A stretch of 50,100 nucleotides of DNA from Streptomyces sp. TRM70350 (GTDB lineage: Bacteria > Actinomycetota > Actinomycetes > Streptomycetales > Streptomycetaceae). Below are positions 1-8,003 of this stretch, one piece after another. Below the pieces are notes generated by a model that ran no database searches, was not told the origin of the DNA, and saw only the letters and a list, made by a program, of their open reading frames with translations. Position numbers and translations under genes: made by a program. The DNA is taken from assembly GCF_019219825.1 (NCBI RefSeq), contig NZ_JAHUXH010000043.1, positions 1-50,100 on the forward strand, given 5' to 3'. The first letter of the stretch is position 1. Every line of letters begins with the position of its first letter.

Positions 1-71
1 GTGAAGACCTCTCCCGCCATCGCATTGTCAGCAGGTTTGTCGCCTTCCCAAACTGCCAGGTCGTAGCTCAT
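1..71 (-). CDS. Uncharacterised protein, N-terminal fragment cut by the window edge
   Basis: Only the first 23 codons are in the window, read leftward from an ATG at 71-69. Translation opens MSYDLAVWEGDKPADNA. I associate the opening MSYDLAVWEG with a common family of uncharacterised Streptomyces proteins, but 23 residues say nothing about function. The gene is divergent from the next one, with 97 bases between the starts. The Shine-Dalgarno is weak. The case for a real gene is the recognisable N-terminus, not length. Confidence 0.55.
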   Translation of the reverse strand, partial: MSYDLAVWEGDKPADNAMAGEVF

Positions 72-168
72 GGCCGCACTGTGCCACACGCCAATGACAG
101 CGCGCCTTCGGCGTCACGCAGTATGGCAACCAAACCCCACTGTCCGAGGGCGCTGTTACCTTCCGCCC

Positions 169-711
169 ATGACCGCATCAGACGCTCTGCTTCGCCGTCT
201 TGAGCAAGACTCGTCGCTGGCTGCCGCGCTGGCCTGGCCAGGTGACTTCGACATAGATCGCCGGGATCCCATCGAGGATCTTGTACTCCCCTCTGGCAGG
301 CCGCTGCATCCGGTAGCCGGATGCGGCGCCGGCGGCACGTACTTCCTCTGCGGGGAGGCTGGGACCGAGGAGCGGCCTGTCCTGTATGCCGATTCCGAGG
401 GCCGGGCCACGTTGATCGGCGCCGACCTCGTCGAGGCCATCACACTCATCGCCGTGCTGCCCTTCTGGCGCGACCTGGCGAAGGGCTTCGCGATCAGTGA
501 GCTGGGCTCGGACCTTCGGGCCGACCACCCGGACTTCGACGCCGAGCGCGACCGCCTTCTGCACGTCCTCGGACATGCCTCCCTCTCCGAGGAGGAGGCT
601 GCCGCTCGCCTCCTGGCTGTGGCCGCGCGCACGGCCCCGGACTACGCGCCGCGCGTACCGGACGACGATCACCTGCCGTACGAGCTTCTGTTTCCGAGCG
701 GCCCCGCATAG
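169..711 (+). CDS. Hypothetical protein, acidic, 180 aa
   Basis: I do not recognise this protein. I chose the ATG at 169 (MTASDALLRRL) over the in-frame ATG at 70, because the 33 extra codons are Arg/Pro/Thr-rich with no conserved look and would overlap the divergent gene's start. The protein is acidic and mixed alpha/beta, with a Gly-rich turn (AGCGAGGTYFLCG) near residue 50 and a Pro-rich end, HLPYELLFPSG. The overall pattern vaguely recalls SMI1/KNR4 (SUKH) immunity-type proteins, but I see no defining motif and do not assign it. It converges on the leftward operon ending at 730, only 18 bases away. Confidence 0.6.
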   Translation: MTASDALLRRLEQDSSLAAALAWPGDFDIDRRDPIEDLVLPSGRPLHPVAGCGAGGTYFLCGEAGTEERPVLYADSEGRATLIGADLVEAITLIAVLPFWRDLAKGFAISELGSDLRADHPDFDAERDRLLHVLGHASLSEEEAAARLLAVAARTAPDYAPRVPDDDHLPYELLFPSGPA

Positions 712-729
712 CGAAGCCAGCGCTTGACG

Positions 730-1191
730 TCAGTACCGGGCTATGACCTGTCGCAGGTCCGTGCCCAGGAGGTCCTCCAGCGACTGGATGCTGGCTGGTG
801 GTAGTGGCAGCTCGCATTCTGGGTCTGTGGTGACGAGGCTGTACCTGGCGAAACCCGCAGCCTCGACGTAGTCGAGGGCGTTCAAGTCCGTCTGGGCAGA
901 GCAACAGGGCATTGTCACGGCAAGCGCGTCGAAATAGCCGTCCGGAAGGGCTGCCGTGTCTATCGCGTCGCCCCACCAGTCTTCGATGTCGGAGCCGCAT
1001 ACGGGGCACCGGACACCACACCAATTCTCCCCGGGATCAATGAAGGCTGTGCCGGGGATGTCCCAGACGTCGTAACCGCCCAACGCCTCGGGAACCAGTT
1101 GTCGTAGCCGGGCTTGCGCAGCCTCGCTCGCAGCGGGCGCAGGCGAAAAGTGCGGGTCCTTGGGTATGAGGTGGAGCAGCGTGATGCTCAC
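730..1191 (-). CDS. Hypothetical protein with CPVC/CC metal-binding-like motif
   Basis: A 153-residue protein of unknown function. It has a CPVCGSD knuckle near residue 62 and a CC pair near residue 95 (TMPCCSAQTDLN). Four cysteines in a CxxC...CC arrangement suggest a structural zinc site. The start is a GTG at 1191 that overlaps the Nudix stop by four bases (GTGA), so translation is probably coupled. It is the last gene of the leftward operon XRE regulator - Nudix - this protein. There is no signal peptide or membrane segment, so it is probably cytoplasmic. No function is assigned. Confidence 0.65.
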   Translation of the reverse strand: MSITLLHLIPKDPHFSPAPAASEAAQARLRQLVPEALGGYDVWDIPGTAFIDPGENWCGVRCPVCGSDIEDWWGDAIDTAALPDGYFDALAVTMPCCSAQTDLNALDYVEAAGFARYSLVTTDPECELPLPPASIQSLEDLLGTDLRQVIARY

Positions 1192-1724
1192 GCTGCCGAC
1201 CAGCCGTCCAGCGAGACCTCCGAGCCGCCATTCAGGTAATGGTGGAGGGCGCTGGCGGTGGTGTCGACGAAGGCTTCGGGGATGGCGTTCGCGTCGACCC
1301 AGCGGACCTGGGAGTGCTTGCGGGGTTCGCGGTTTTCGGGTTCACCAGTCCATTCGTGGGCGGCGAAGACGACGGTGAGGAAGCCGTTGGGGGCTTCGAC
1401 GCCCCAGGCGCCGTGGATGATGTGGGCGACTTTGAGGGACTCGGGCTTCACCGTGAGGCCAGTTTCCTCGTAGAGCTCGCGGACCGCCGTCTCCGTGATG
1501 GGCTCGCCAGGTTCACTCTTGCCGACGGGCAGGTCCCACATCCCCTGGGCGAACTTCGCGTTCTCGCTGCGCTGGAGGAGGACGACGCGGTTGGTGGCCT
1601 TGTCGTGGACGATGACGGCCGCGACCAGCAGGGTCATCGATTCGAGCGCCGGCTTGAGGGCCTTGGGCTGGTCGTCGGTCTGCTGGATCACGGTGTTCCC
1701 TTCGTCGGGCGGGTTGTTGGGCAT
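1188..1724 (-). CDS. Nudix hydrolase
   Basis: A 178-residue protein with a complete Nudix box at about residues 68-90: G-x5-E-x7-REL-x-EE-x-GL, seen as GKSEPGE then VRELYEETGL. Family members hydrolyse nucleoside diphosphates linked to another moiety, using Mg2+ held by the glutamates of this box; the substrate here cannot be predicted. A longer frame opens at 1769, but the ATG at 1724 is preferred: it lies one base past the stop of the regulator upstream (TAA-C-ATG). The downstream gene overlaps its stop by four bases, so the three genes form one tight operon. Cargo of the accessory region rather than core metabolism. Confidence 0.88.
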   Translation of the reverse strand: MPNNPPDEGNTVIQQTDDQPKALKPALESMTLLVAAVIVHDKATNRVVLLQRSENAKFAQGMWDLPVGKSEPGEPITETAVRELYEETGLTVKPESLKVAHIIHGAWGVEAPNGFLTVVFAAHEWTGEPENREPRKHSQVRWVDANAIPEAFVDTTASALHHYLNGGSEVSLDGWSAA

Positions 1725-1725
1725 G

Positions 1726-3093
1726 TTAGGTGAGGGCCTCGCGGGCGCGACGAGCAAGATCGGCGGCACCGGGAACGCGGCGGCGCTGGTAGACCGCGAG
1801 CGTGGAGCGGATTGAGGTGATTGCCTTACGAGTCCGGTCGGAGGTCATGCCTTCCATGAGGACCAGGGCCTGGGTCCAGGCGGCGACCGCCTCGTCGGCG
1901 CGGGCCTGGGCGGCGAGGCTGTCGCCGAGGTCGGCGTGAGTGAGGGCGTGGACACGCTTGTACTTCTCGGGGTCCCAGCGGGTGAGGGCATCGCGGTGCT
2001 GCTGCTCGGTGCCGATGTGGTCGGCGAGGTCGGTCAGGGTGCGGGCGGTGTGGCTGGCCACGGTGCCGGCGGCGGGGCCGCTGACGCGGGAGTAGCTGGG
2101 TTGGGGGCCGTCGTCCCGTAGCAGGGCGTCTTCGGCCGCGAGTAGGGCGCGCGCGGCCGAGGTGTTCTCGTTGACTGCGGCGTAGGCGCGGGCGTGGGTG
2201 ATGTGGAGGAGGGCCTCGGTCTGGCCGTCGACGTGGCCGAGCCCGGCTCGGAGGGCGCCTTCGACGAGGTCGACGCAGTGGTGGGGCTGCTTGAGGCTGA
2301 GGGCCTGGTGGGCGAGGGCACGCATCATCCAGGCCCCATGGCCGTGGGGGTCGGCTTCACAGGCTAGTTGGTAGCCGACCTGGTAGTAGCGCTGGGCGGC
2401 GCCTTCGTGGCCGAGGTCGTGGTGTTTCCACCCCGCGAGGTAGGCGAGTTCGGCGACGGCGCCAAAGGCGGCCCGGCGTAAGACTTCGCTGGGGAAGCGT
2501 CCGCGGAGCATCGGGGCGGCGGTGTCGGCGAGGTACGCGGTGACGGTGGTCAGGCCGTGCCCGCCGCCGAGGCGCTCGTCAGCGGCGCTGAAGGCCGCGG
2601 TGATCTGGCGTACGACGTCCACGTCCTCCGCGCCGACCATGGACGTGCCGGTGCGGGCGCGGAGCATGCGGGCGGTGGCCTCGTGGTCGTAGCCGAGCGG
2701 CATGGCGACGCCGGCGGTGGTGAAGGCCGCGATGGCGAGGAAACGGCGCCGTTCGACGTCGGCCCGGCCCAGGTCGGTGACCGCGAGGACGGGGTCGGAT
2801 TCCGCCCGCTCTTCGGCCTCGCCGGAGATGAGGCCGATCTCGGTCTGGGTGATCGTGCGTCCCGCTCGGCGGGACAGGGCCTCAGCCAGGTACTGGCCTA
2901 CCTGGCCCGAAGGGGCCCGGGTGCCGTTCACCCAGTGCGAGATGGCTGACTTGTTGGTCTGGAGGATCTCGCCGTTCTCGGCGGCGATACGCCGCACGTC
3001 CCTGGCGAGGGCCTCATAGGTGCAGCCGACCGAGTCGATGACATCGCGCAGACGGGAGTTGGGGCCCCTCTGCGCCGCCACGATCGCCTCCAC
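1726..3093 (-). CDS. XRE-type regulator with long helical (TPR-like) C-terminus
   Basis: 455 residues from a GTG at 3093. Residues about 10-80 form a Cro/C1-type helix-turn-helix (CTYEALARDVRRIA, then TNKSAISHWVNGTRAP). The remaining 350 residues are alanine-rich helical hairpins with TPR-like spacing. Streptomyces has many regulators of this layout, in which the helical part is thought to sense a ligand or partner protein; that is family knowledge, not shown here. It heads the leftward operon with the Nudix and CxxC genes, and is divergent from the rightward four-gene cluster starting at 3305 across a 211-base gap. The simplest inference is that it controls both directions. Confidence 0.8.
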   Translation of the reverse strand: MEAIVAAQRGPNSRLRDVIDSVGCTYEALARDVRRIAAENGEILQTNKSAISHWVNGTRAPSGQVGQYLAEALSRRAGRTITQTEIGLISGEAEERAESDPVLAVTDLGRADVERRRFLAIAAFTTAGVAMPLGYDHEATARMLRARTGTSMVGAEDVDVVRQITAAFSAADERLGGGHGLTTVTAYLADTAAPMLRGRFPSEVLRRAAFGAVAELAYLAGWKHHDLGHEGAAQRYYQVGYQLACEADPHGHGAWMMRALAHQALSLKQPHHCVDLVEGALRAGLGHVDGQTEALLHITHARAYAAVNENTSAARALLAAEDALLRDDGPQPSYSRVSGPAAGTVASHTARTLTDLADHIGTEQQHRDALTRWDPEKYKRVHALTHADLGDSLAAQARADEAVAAWTQALVLMEGMTSDRTRKAITSIRSTLAVYQRRRVPGAADLARRAREALT

Positions 3094-3304
3094 TCCGGAG
3101 CTGTAAACCGCGTATACCGCTTCAACTGCCTTCCACCGTACCCACTGAGCGTGACCACCGGTTCACTTATCAGCAGCCGCCCGGAACGGCGCGACCGTGA
3201 TCCAGGCTCCCCCTTGGTCCAGGCGGCACCCCGAAGTTCCGTACGCCCACACCAGGCTCGGGCATTCCTGTGCCCGAGACCGGCCAATCAGAGACGGAGA
3301 CACG
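3094..3304. promoter_or_regulatory. Divergent promoter region between XRE regulator and cargo cluster
   Basis: This gap separates two divergent transcription units and must hold both promoters. Near the regulator's start, the leftward strand has two similar GCGGT(A/T)TAC-like blocks in a row (about 3102-3120), which could be an operator for the XRE protein. A purine-rich GACGGAGA just before 3305 serves as ribosome binding site for the rightward gene. I cannot place the -10/-35 boxes with confidence. Confidence 0.4.
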
Positions 3305-4054
3305 GTGACCGCCATCGACACCACGGCCATCACAGTCGAGCTGCCCGAGGCGTTCGACCCGCGCTGGAGCCGCCTGCCCGGCATCCAGGTCGACGGCCGG
3401 CGCATCACCATCGACCCGGCCGAGTACTTCTTCCGCTTCGAGTCGAACACCTGGCTCGTCGCCGACTGGGAGCTGGTCAAGTCCCAGCTCCTGGACGTGG
3501 ACGAGACGACCGAGAGCGCGGTCGAGCAGCTCGCGCTCGACTTCATCAAGCAGCACGGTGAGTCCACGTCCGACGCGGCCCGCGTCGTGGCCACCGCGTA
3601 CGAGGTGTACGCGTACCTCTTCCGCGAGGAGCACCTGGCCAGCCTCGGTCTGCCGCAGATCACCGCCGACTACCTGCGGATGCTCCGCGAGGCGGCCACG
3701 CTCATGGCGCTCAACAAGGTCGAGCTGGACGGGCACATCTCCAACGTCGGCCCGTGCTGGTTCTTCCCCGCCGCCACGTCCGTCGTCTTCGACCTGGACG
3801 ACGAGATGGGCGGGATGCTCGACGAGGTCTACCACGGCGGCTGGTTCAACGAGCACCGCCGGATCGAGTCCATCAAGGCCCACGCGGCGCTCGGCGGACG
3901 GCTCGTGCATGGGTGCCAGTCCGTGCCGGACCAGTCCGGCGGCGTGGTCGCGCCCTACGGTGCCTCGATGGCGAACTTCCGCGACGACCTCGCGGCCTTC
4001 AAGGCGGGCTGGATCGAGCACGTCTACGCCCACCGCGTGAACCCCGCCGCGTAA
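3305..4054 (+). CDS. Conserved hypothetical protein, 249 aa
   Basis: No function recognised. The GTG at 3305 is chosen because a good Shine-Dalgarno (GGAGA) lies seven bases upstream and the protein then begins in ordered sequence (VTAIDTTAITVELPEAFDPRW); the upstream in-frame extension to 3197 is Arg/Pro-rich. Visible traits are a Tyr/Phe-rich stretch DPAEYFFRF near residue 40, helical middle segments, and GPCWFFPAATSV near residue 155. There are no membrane segments. It is first of four co-directional genes (then kinase-like, methyltransferase, HAD), with 76 bases to the next start. Its position at the head of this cluster suggests it is a dedicated component rather than a stray ORF. Confidence 0.7.
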   Translation: MTAIDTTAITVELPEAFDPRWSRLPGIQVDGRRITIDPAEYFFRFESNTWLVADWELVKSQLLDVDETTESAVEQLALDFIKQHGESTSDAARVVATAYEVYAYLFREEHLASLGLPQITADYLRMLREAATLMALNKVELDGHISNVGPCWFFPAATSVVFDLDDEMGGMLDEVYHGGWFNEHRRIESIKAHAALGGRLVHGCQSVPDQSGGVVAPYGASMANFRDDLAAFKAGWIEHVYAHRVNPAA

Positions 4055-4130
4055 CCCACCCGATCAGGCTCCGGGGCGGGCCGGTATCTCTCGCCCGCCC
4101 CGGACGCCACCATCTCCCCGGAGCCCTCCT

Positions 4131-5042
4131 GTGACCACGAACCCCAGCGCCGAACTCCTCGACAACCTACTCACCGCGACCGGCCAGACCACCGCCGTAC
4201 GGGAGGAGGTGCGCGTGTGGTCCATGTCCGGCGTCGAGCGCGTGACCTTCCCCGACGGCTCCACGGCCATCTTCAAGTACGCCAAGAAGCCCTTCGACAG
4301 CGAGGACCAGGCCCTCCGCCTGGCCCACACCCTCGGCGTACCCGTCCCCCAGGTCCACGCCTCCGCCGTCCTGAACGGCTGGCTCGGCATGCTCATGGAG
4401 GACCTCGGACCGTCCGTCCGCGAGGCCGACGACCTCGACGGCGTCGCCGCGGCCGTGGTCCTGCACGGCACCCGCACGGCTCCGCCCTTGCCTGTCCTGG
4501 ACCGGGAGCGGCTGCGCACGCTGCCGGCCCGGGCGCTAGAGCATCTCGAACGGCTGCGCAAGGCCGAGCGGTGGCAGGACGCCGACGACATCGAGGACGC
4601 GCTCGACCGGATCGCCCAGGCCGCCGAGGCTCGCTCGGCCGGAGCGACTCTGGCGCCCTTCGGCTGGGTGCACTCCGAGTTCCACCCCACCAGCCTCCAC
4701 ATCGGTGAGCGCGGCTGGCGGCTGCTCGACTTCGCCCGCGCCTTCACCGGTCCCGGCCTGCTCGACCTCGCCAGCTGGCACGGCACCATCGAACCCCCGC
4801 ACCCCGTACGCCTTCGCGTCTTCCTGGAGCAGTACGTCACCGCCGGCGGCACCCCCGACGCACTCGCCCCGCGCGGCGGACTCACCGCCGAGAACTGGGC
4901 TCTGGGCTGGCACCGCATGTGGGCCGTCGAGTGGTTCATGGAGCAGTCCGTTCGCTGGATCGACGACCCGGCCACCGACCCCGCCTACATCAAGGCTGTC
5001 CGCCGCCACCTCACCGACGTCCTCCACCTCCTGGAGATCTGA
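4131..5042 (+). CDS. APH-like phosphotransferase with a degenerate catalytic loop
   Basis: 303 residues from a GTG at 4131. The fold signature is that of the aminoglycoside/choline kinase (APH) family: a lysine in TAIFKYAKK (about residue 49) for ATP, a hinge MEDLG near 89, then a Brenner-like loop near 180 and LLDF near 198. The loop reads HSEFHPTSLH where active members have HGDxHxxN, so the catalytic Asp is Glu and the metal-binding Asn is Ser. The enzyme may be inactive, or may use a changed chemistry on a non-antibiotic substrate. It sits between a hypothetical gene and a methyltransferase whose start is one base past its stop. I would not call this an aminoglycoside resistance gene. Confidence 0.75.
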   Translation: MTTNPSAELLDNLLTATGQTTAVREEVRVWSMSGVERVTFPDGSTAIFKYAKKPFDSEDQALRLAHTLGVPVPQVHASAVLNGWLGMLMEDLGPSVREADDLDGVAAAVVLHGTRTAPPLPVLDRERLRTLPARALEHLERLRKAERWQDADDIEDALDRIAQAAEARSAGATLAPFGWVHSEFHPTSLHIGERGWRLLDFARAFTGPGLLDLASWHGTIEPPHPVRLRVFLEQYVTAGGTPDALAPRGGLTAENWALGWHRMWAVEWFMEQSVRWIDDPATDPAYIKAVRRHLTDVLHLLEI

Positions 5043-5043
5043 C

Positions 5044-5736
5044 GTGCTCGCCCAGGCATCCCCCTGGCACGCCCACGCGCTCCAGCGCACCGCCGCTGGA
5101 CTCGCCGAACCCCTGTCCGTACCCGCACGGATGGAATGGACCACGAGACCCGGCCAAGGGCCCGGAGCTGACGTCCTCGGCCCCGACCTGCGCGGCAAGC
5201 GACTCCTGGAACTCGGCTGCGGCCCCGGCCACAACGCCGCCCACCTCGCCACCCGCCACGGCGCCCACGTCACCGGCGTCGACCTGGTCGGCCTCCAGGT
5301 CCGCCGCGCCCGCTCGCACTACGGACGGCTGAACAACCTCACCTTCGTCGCCGGGCACGCCCTGCACTACCTGCACGCCTCCGACGAGCAGTTCGACGCG
5401 ATCTACTCCGTCTTCGGAGCCGTCGGCCTCGTCGCCCCCGAACTCCTGCTCCCAGCCATCGCCCAGCGCCTCACGCCCGGACGGGTGCTCGCCTTCTCCG
5501 TCCCCCACCCCCAGCGCGGCGGCCGAAGCCCCTCGGGCGACGACCGGCCTCGTCGCGACCACGTCACCCTCCCCGATCGCACCCGGCTTCCCATCGCCCG
5601 CTGGGAGTTCTCCACGGACCGGTGGGAGGAGCACCTCAGCCGAGCGGGCTTCTGGCTCACCTCAGCCCAGGAGTTCCACGACCCCCGCATGGGCCACTGG
5701 CCCACCACCCTGCTAATCCGCGCCCGCAAGCTCTGA
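5044..5736 (+). CDS. Class I SAM-dependent methyltransferase
   Basis: 230 residues from a GTG at 5044, one base after the kinase stop, so translation is probably coupled. Motif I is intact: LLELGCGPGHN at about residues 54-64, followed by an acidic post-I strand (VTGVDLVG) and a motif IV-like DAIYSVFGAV. The C-terminal part (REFHDPRMGHWPTTLLIRARK-like ending) has the usual substrate strand. Substrate unknown: the family covers small molecules, nucleic acids and proteins. A frame opening earlier exists but overlaps the kinase completely. Its tight linkage with the kinase-like and HAD genes argues for a joint function. Confidence 0.85.
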   Translation: MLAQASPWHAHALQRTAAGLAEPLSVPARMEWTTRPGQGPGADVLGPDLRGKRLLELGCGPGHNAAHLATRHGAHVTGVDLVGLQVRRARSHYGRLNNLTFVAGHALHYLHASDEQFDAIYSVFGAVGLVAPELLLPAIAQRLTPGRVLAFSVPHPQRGGRSPSGDDRPRRDHVTLPDRTRLPIARWEFSTDRWEEHLSRAGFWLTSAQEFHDPRMGHWPTTLLIRARKL

Positions 5737-5771
5737 CCAGCCCTTCGCCCCGGCTTCCCTTGGAGGAACCG

Positions 5772-6317
5772 ATGCGCCCGCCCTACCTGCTCCTCGACAT
5801 TGACGGCGTCCTCATACCCTTCCCCAACGCGGATGGCTCGACCCCGGCCACCCACGCCCGCCACGACGTCGTCCCCACCGGCCGGAGCGCCGACAACCCG
5901 GTCACCGTCTGGCTCCACCCCGACCACGGCCGTCTGCTCATGGACGTGATCCGCACTGGCCTGGTCACCCCGGTCTGGTGCACCAGCTGGCGCCAGGACG
6001 CCACCACCCTCATCGGCCCGCTCCTCGGCCTTCCAACCCTGTCGTACGTCGATCTCCCGCGTCCGCAGATCACCACCAGCCACCCCAACGGCTACCTGTG
6101 GAAGCGTGACCACGTCGACGCCTGGCTGGGCGACGCCCCCGCCGTCTGGATCGACGACGACTTCACCGGCCTCGACCATGAATGGGCGGCGGAGCGCACT
6201 GCGAAGGGAACGTCGACCCTCCTCATTCAGCCCGACCCACACCACGGGCTGCAGCCCGAGCACCTGACCGGGCTCATGACGTGGGTCTCGCAGTTACCCA
6301 CAGCCCGCGCCGCCTGA
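5772..6317 (+). CDS. HAD-superfamily protein, resembling the HAD domain of RNA-repair proteins
   Basis: 181 residues. ATG at 5772 follows a strong Shine-Dalgarno (TTGGAGGAACCG). The N-terminus carries the HAD motif I, LLLDIDGVLIPF, with the nucleophile Asp9 and acid/base Asp11. A tail motif WIDDDF (about residue 126) supplies the motif IV acidic residues. The arrangement resembles the HAD domain described by sequence analysis in the Swiss Army Knife RNA repair group, where a 3'-phosphatase-type role is predicted; that is an analogy, not shown here. Last gene of the rightward cargo cluster, 35 bases after the methyltransferase. Confidence 0.75.
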   Translation: MRPPYLLLDIDGVLIPFPNADGSTPATHARHDVVPTGRSADNPVTVWLHPDHGRLLMDVIRTGLVTPVWCTSWRQDATTLIGPLLGLPTLSYVDLPRPQITTSHPNGYLWKRDHVDAWLGDAPAVWIDDDFTGLDHEWAAERTAKGTSTLLIQPDPHHGLQPEHLTGLMTWVSQLPTARAA

Positions 6318-6441
6318 CGCCCTGATGCCCTCGCTGCCACAAGCAGCGAGGGCATGAGAGTGTTGCTCGAGCGTGAGCTGTCTGCGGTCTGTGGCACGTA
6401 TCGGCGGCGCTGGTGTCAGAGTCGGCTGGAACACTGCGGTC

Positions 6442-7869
6442 GTGATCAACGAGATGACCCCAGACCTTTCTGGTGCTCCCGCCAGCTCCCTGCCACCCAG
6501 AGCGCAGGCAGAGCTCGCCGGCACCGCCTGGGAAGAGCTGCCGCACGTCTGTACGGGCCGGCACAGTGTGCCTGACACACCGGACATCCTCGGCGCTGTG
6601 CTCGCCACCGACCCGGCCCGCCGGGTACGGGCGGTGAGCGATCTGTGTCGGCTGCTCCTCAATCAGGAGCAGGTGTTTCCGGCGACCGCTCCGGCAGCCT
6701 TGGTCCTGGCCTATCTTCTTGACGATCCGCGCACCCTCTCCGAAGACCGGTGGGAGCGCAGGGCCGGTCGGCGGTCGCTTCGCGCCGAACTGCTGAACTG
6801 GCTGGCTTCGTTCGCCGACATCGCCCGCCTGGACGTCGAGGACGGCGTCGGCACGGCGCAGAATCTGGCCGCCGCCCGTGCGGCAAGGCCAATACTCCAC
6901 GACCGCATCGCGGACTTCTGCGACGCCGACGATCCACTGGTGAAGGAGGCCGCGCTCGCGGCCACCGCCCTGCTCCTGGCCGACCCCGCCCTCGCCTCGT
7001 CCGTACCCCGGTACGCGCCCGCCGTTCGCGAGGTCCTTGCCGTGAGCGCGGACTCGTACTACCGGTGGGTCGCCCGGGAACGGCTGGCTGCCTGGGGGGA
7101 GGATGTCACTGGTCTCGTCACTGCGGAGAAGGAGCGCCGCGCGGCCCTGGACCGGGCAGGCGAGCTGGCGGAGGACCCGTTCGGCGGCCAGGAGCAGGAG
7201 CAGGCGATCCGCTGGCTGGAAGAGCAACCCGAGGACACCGCGGCTCCGAAACGACTCGGCCGCCAGCGTGAGGACCGGACCGCGCCCATACCGGCCGCCC
7301 TGCACGAGCCAGCACCCGAGCCGCCCGTGGCCGCCGCTGGAAGCGAGGCGGGGTACCGCGGCCCGTGGCGGATCACCCGGGAGGAGGAGCGCGCCGAGTG
7401 GACGTTCACGCCGTACGTAGGAGTCGGCCCCCTGCACTTCGGGATGACCTTGGAGGAGATCACCCGCGTCCTCGGCGAAGGACCGGCCGTCTCGTCCTAC
7501 TCCCACCACGGCGAAGATCAGCAGCTCAACTACGCCGACTTCACTGAGAGCGGGATCAGGGCCCTCTTTCACGACGGCCGCCTGGGGTGCGTCGCCGCAG
7601 ACGCCCTCACCGGCCCCCAGGTGAGACTGGACGCAGCCCCGCTGACCGGCTGCGCGCCTTCCCACGTGGAGGACTGGCTCGTCCACCGCACAACACGGCC
7701 CGGCAGCCTGGCGTACAGCGTCGCTGGCGATCCGGTCTTCGCCGACCTCGGCCTGGCGATCCGCTCCCAGCGGGCCGGCGACGTCGTCCTGACCCGCCCC
7801 CTCTTCCTGCTCCACGACTGGCTCGACCTGTGGCACGCACTGCCCAGCGAGGAGTGGAACTGCTCGTGA
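6442..7869 (+). CDS. Hypothetical two-part protein, helical N-terminus
   Basis: About 475 residues if the GTG at 6442 is used; ATG at 6454 is equally possible, and neither has a strong ribosome site. The first 290 residues are alanine/leucine-rich helices with a HEAT-like rhythm (TDPARRVRAVSDLCRLLL, then DDPLVKEAALAATALLLAD). A Pro/Ala linker at about 290-315 leads to a C-terminal alpha/beta domain starting near FTPYVGVGPLHFGMTLEEI. I recall that GPxxxGMTxxEV-like openings occur in small uncharacterised and immunity-type domains, but I cannot name this one. It is followed by a strong hairpin and converges on the relaxase gene. Confidence 0.6.
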   Translation: MINEMTPDLSGAPASSLPPRAQAELAGTAWEELPHVCTGRHSVPDTPDILGAVLATDPARRVRAVSDLCRLLLNQEQVFPATAPAALVLAYLLDDPRTLSEDRWERRAGRRSLRAELLNWLASFADIARLDVEDGVGTAQNLAAARAARPILHDRIADFCDADDPLVKEAALAATALLLADPALASSVPRYAPAVREVLAVSADSYYRWVARERLAAWGEDVTGLVTAEKERRAALDRAGELAEDPFGGQEQEQAIRWLEEQPEDTAAPKRLGRQREDRTAPIPAALHEPAPEPPVAAAGSEAGYRGPWRITREEERAEWTFTPYVGVGPLHFGMTLEEITRVLGEGPAVSSYSHHGEDQQLNYADFTESGIRALFHDGRLGCVAADALTGPQVRLDAAPLTGCAPSHVEDWLVHRTTRPGSLAYSVAGDPVFADLGLAIRSQRAGDVVLTRPLFLLHDWLDLWHALPSEEWNCS

Positions 7870-7880
7870 AGCGTTGTTCG

Positions 7881-7914
7881 CCGGTCGGCCTCACCTGAGT
7901 GCGAGGCCGACCGG
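7881..7914. terminator. Bidirectional hairpin between convergent genes
   Basis: A perfect 12-bp stem (7881-7892 with 7903-7914) and 10-base loop lies between the convergent genes ending at 7869 and 8004. There is no T-run, which is usual for Streptomyces terminators. It marks the border between the cargo block and the mobilisation block. Confidence 0.7.
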
Positions 7915-8003
7915 AGCGACATCTCGTCCACTCGAGCGATATCGGGGACGTAGGCCGCCGGCCGAGTGGGGAATCAACGTGAGCAGCTCTGCGCTGGCCG
8001 GGG

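Noticed and set aside
4131..5042. Aminoglycoside resistance gene
   Set aside because: The catalytic loop is degenerate and the neighbours are not resistance genes; only the fold is shared.
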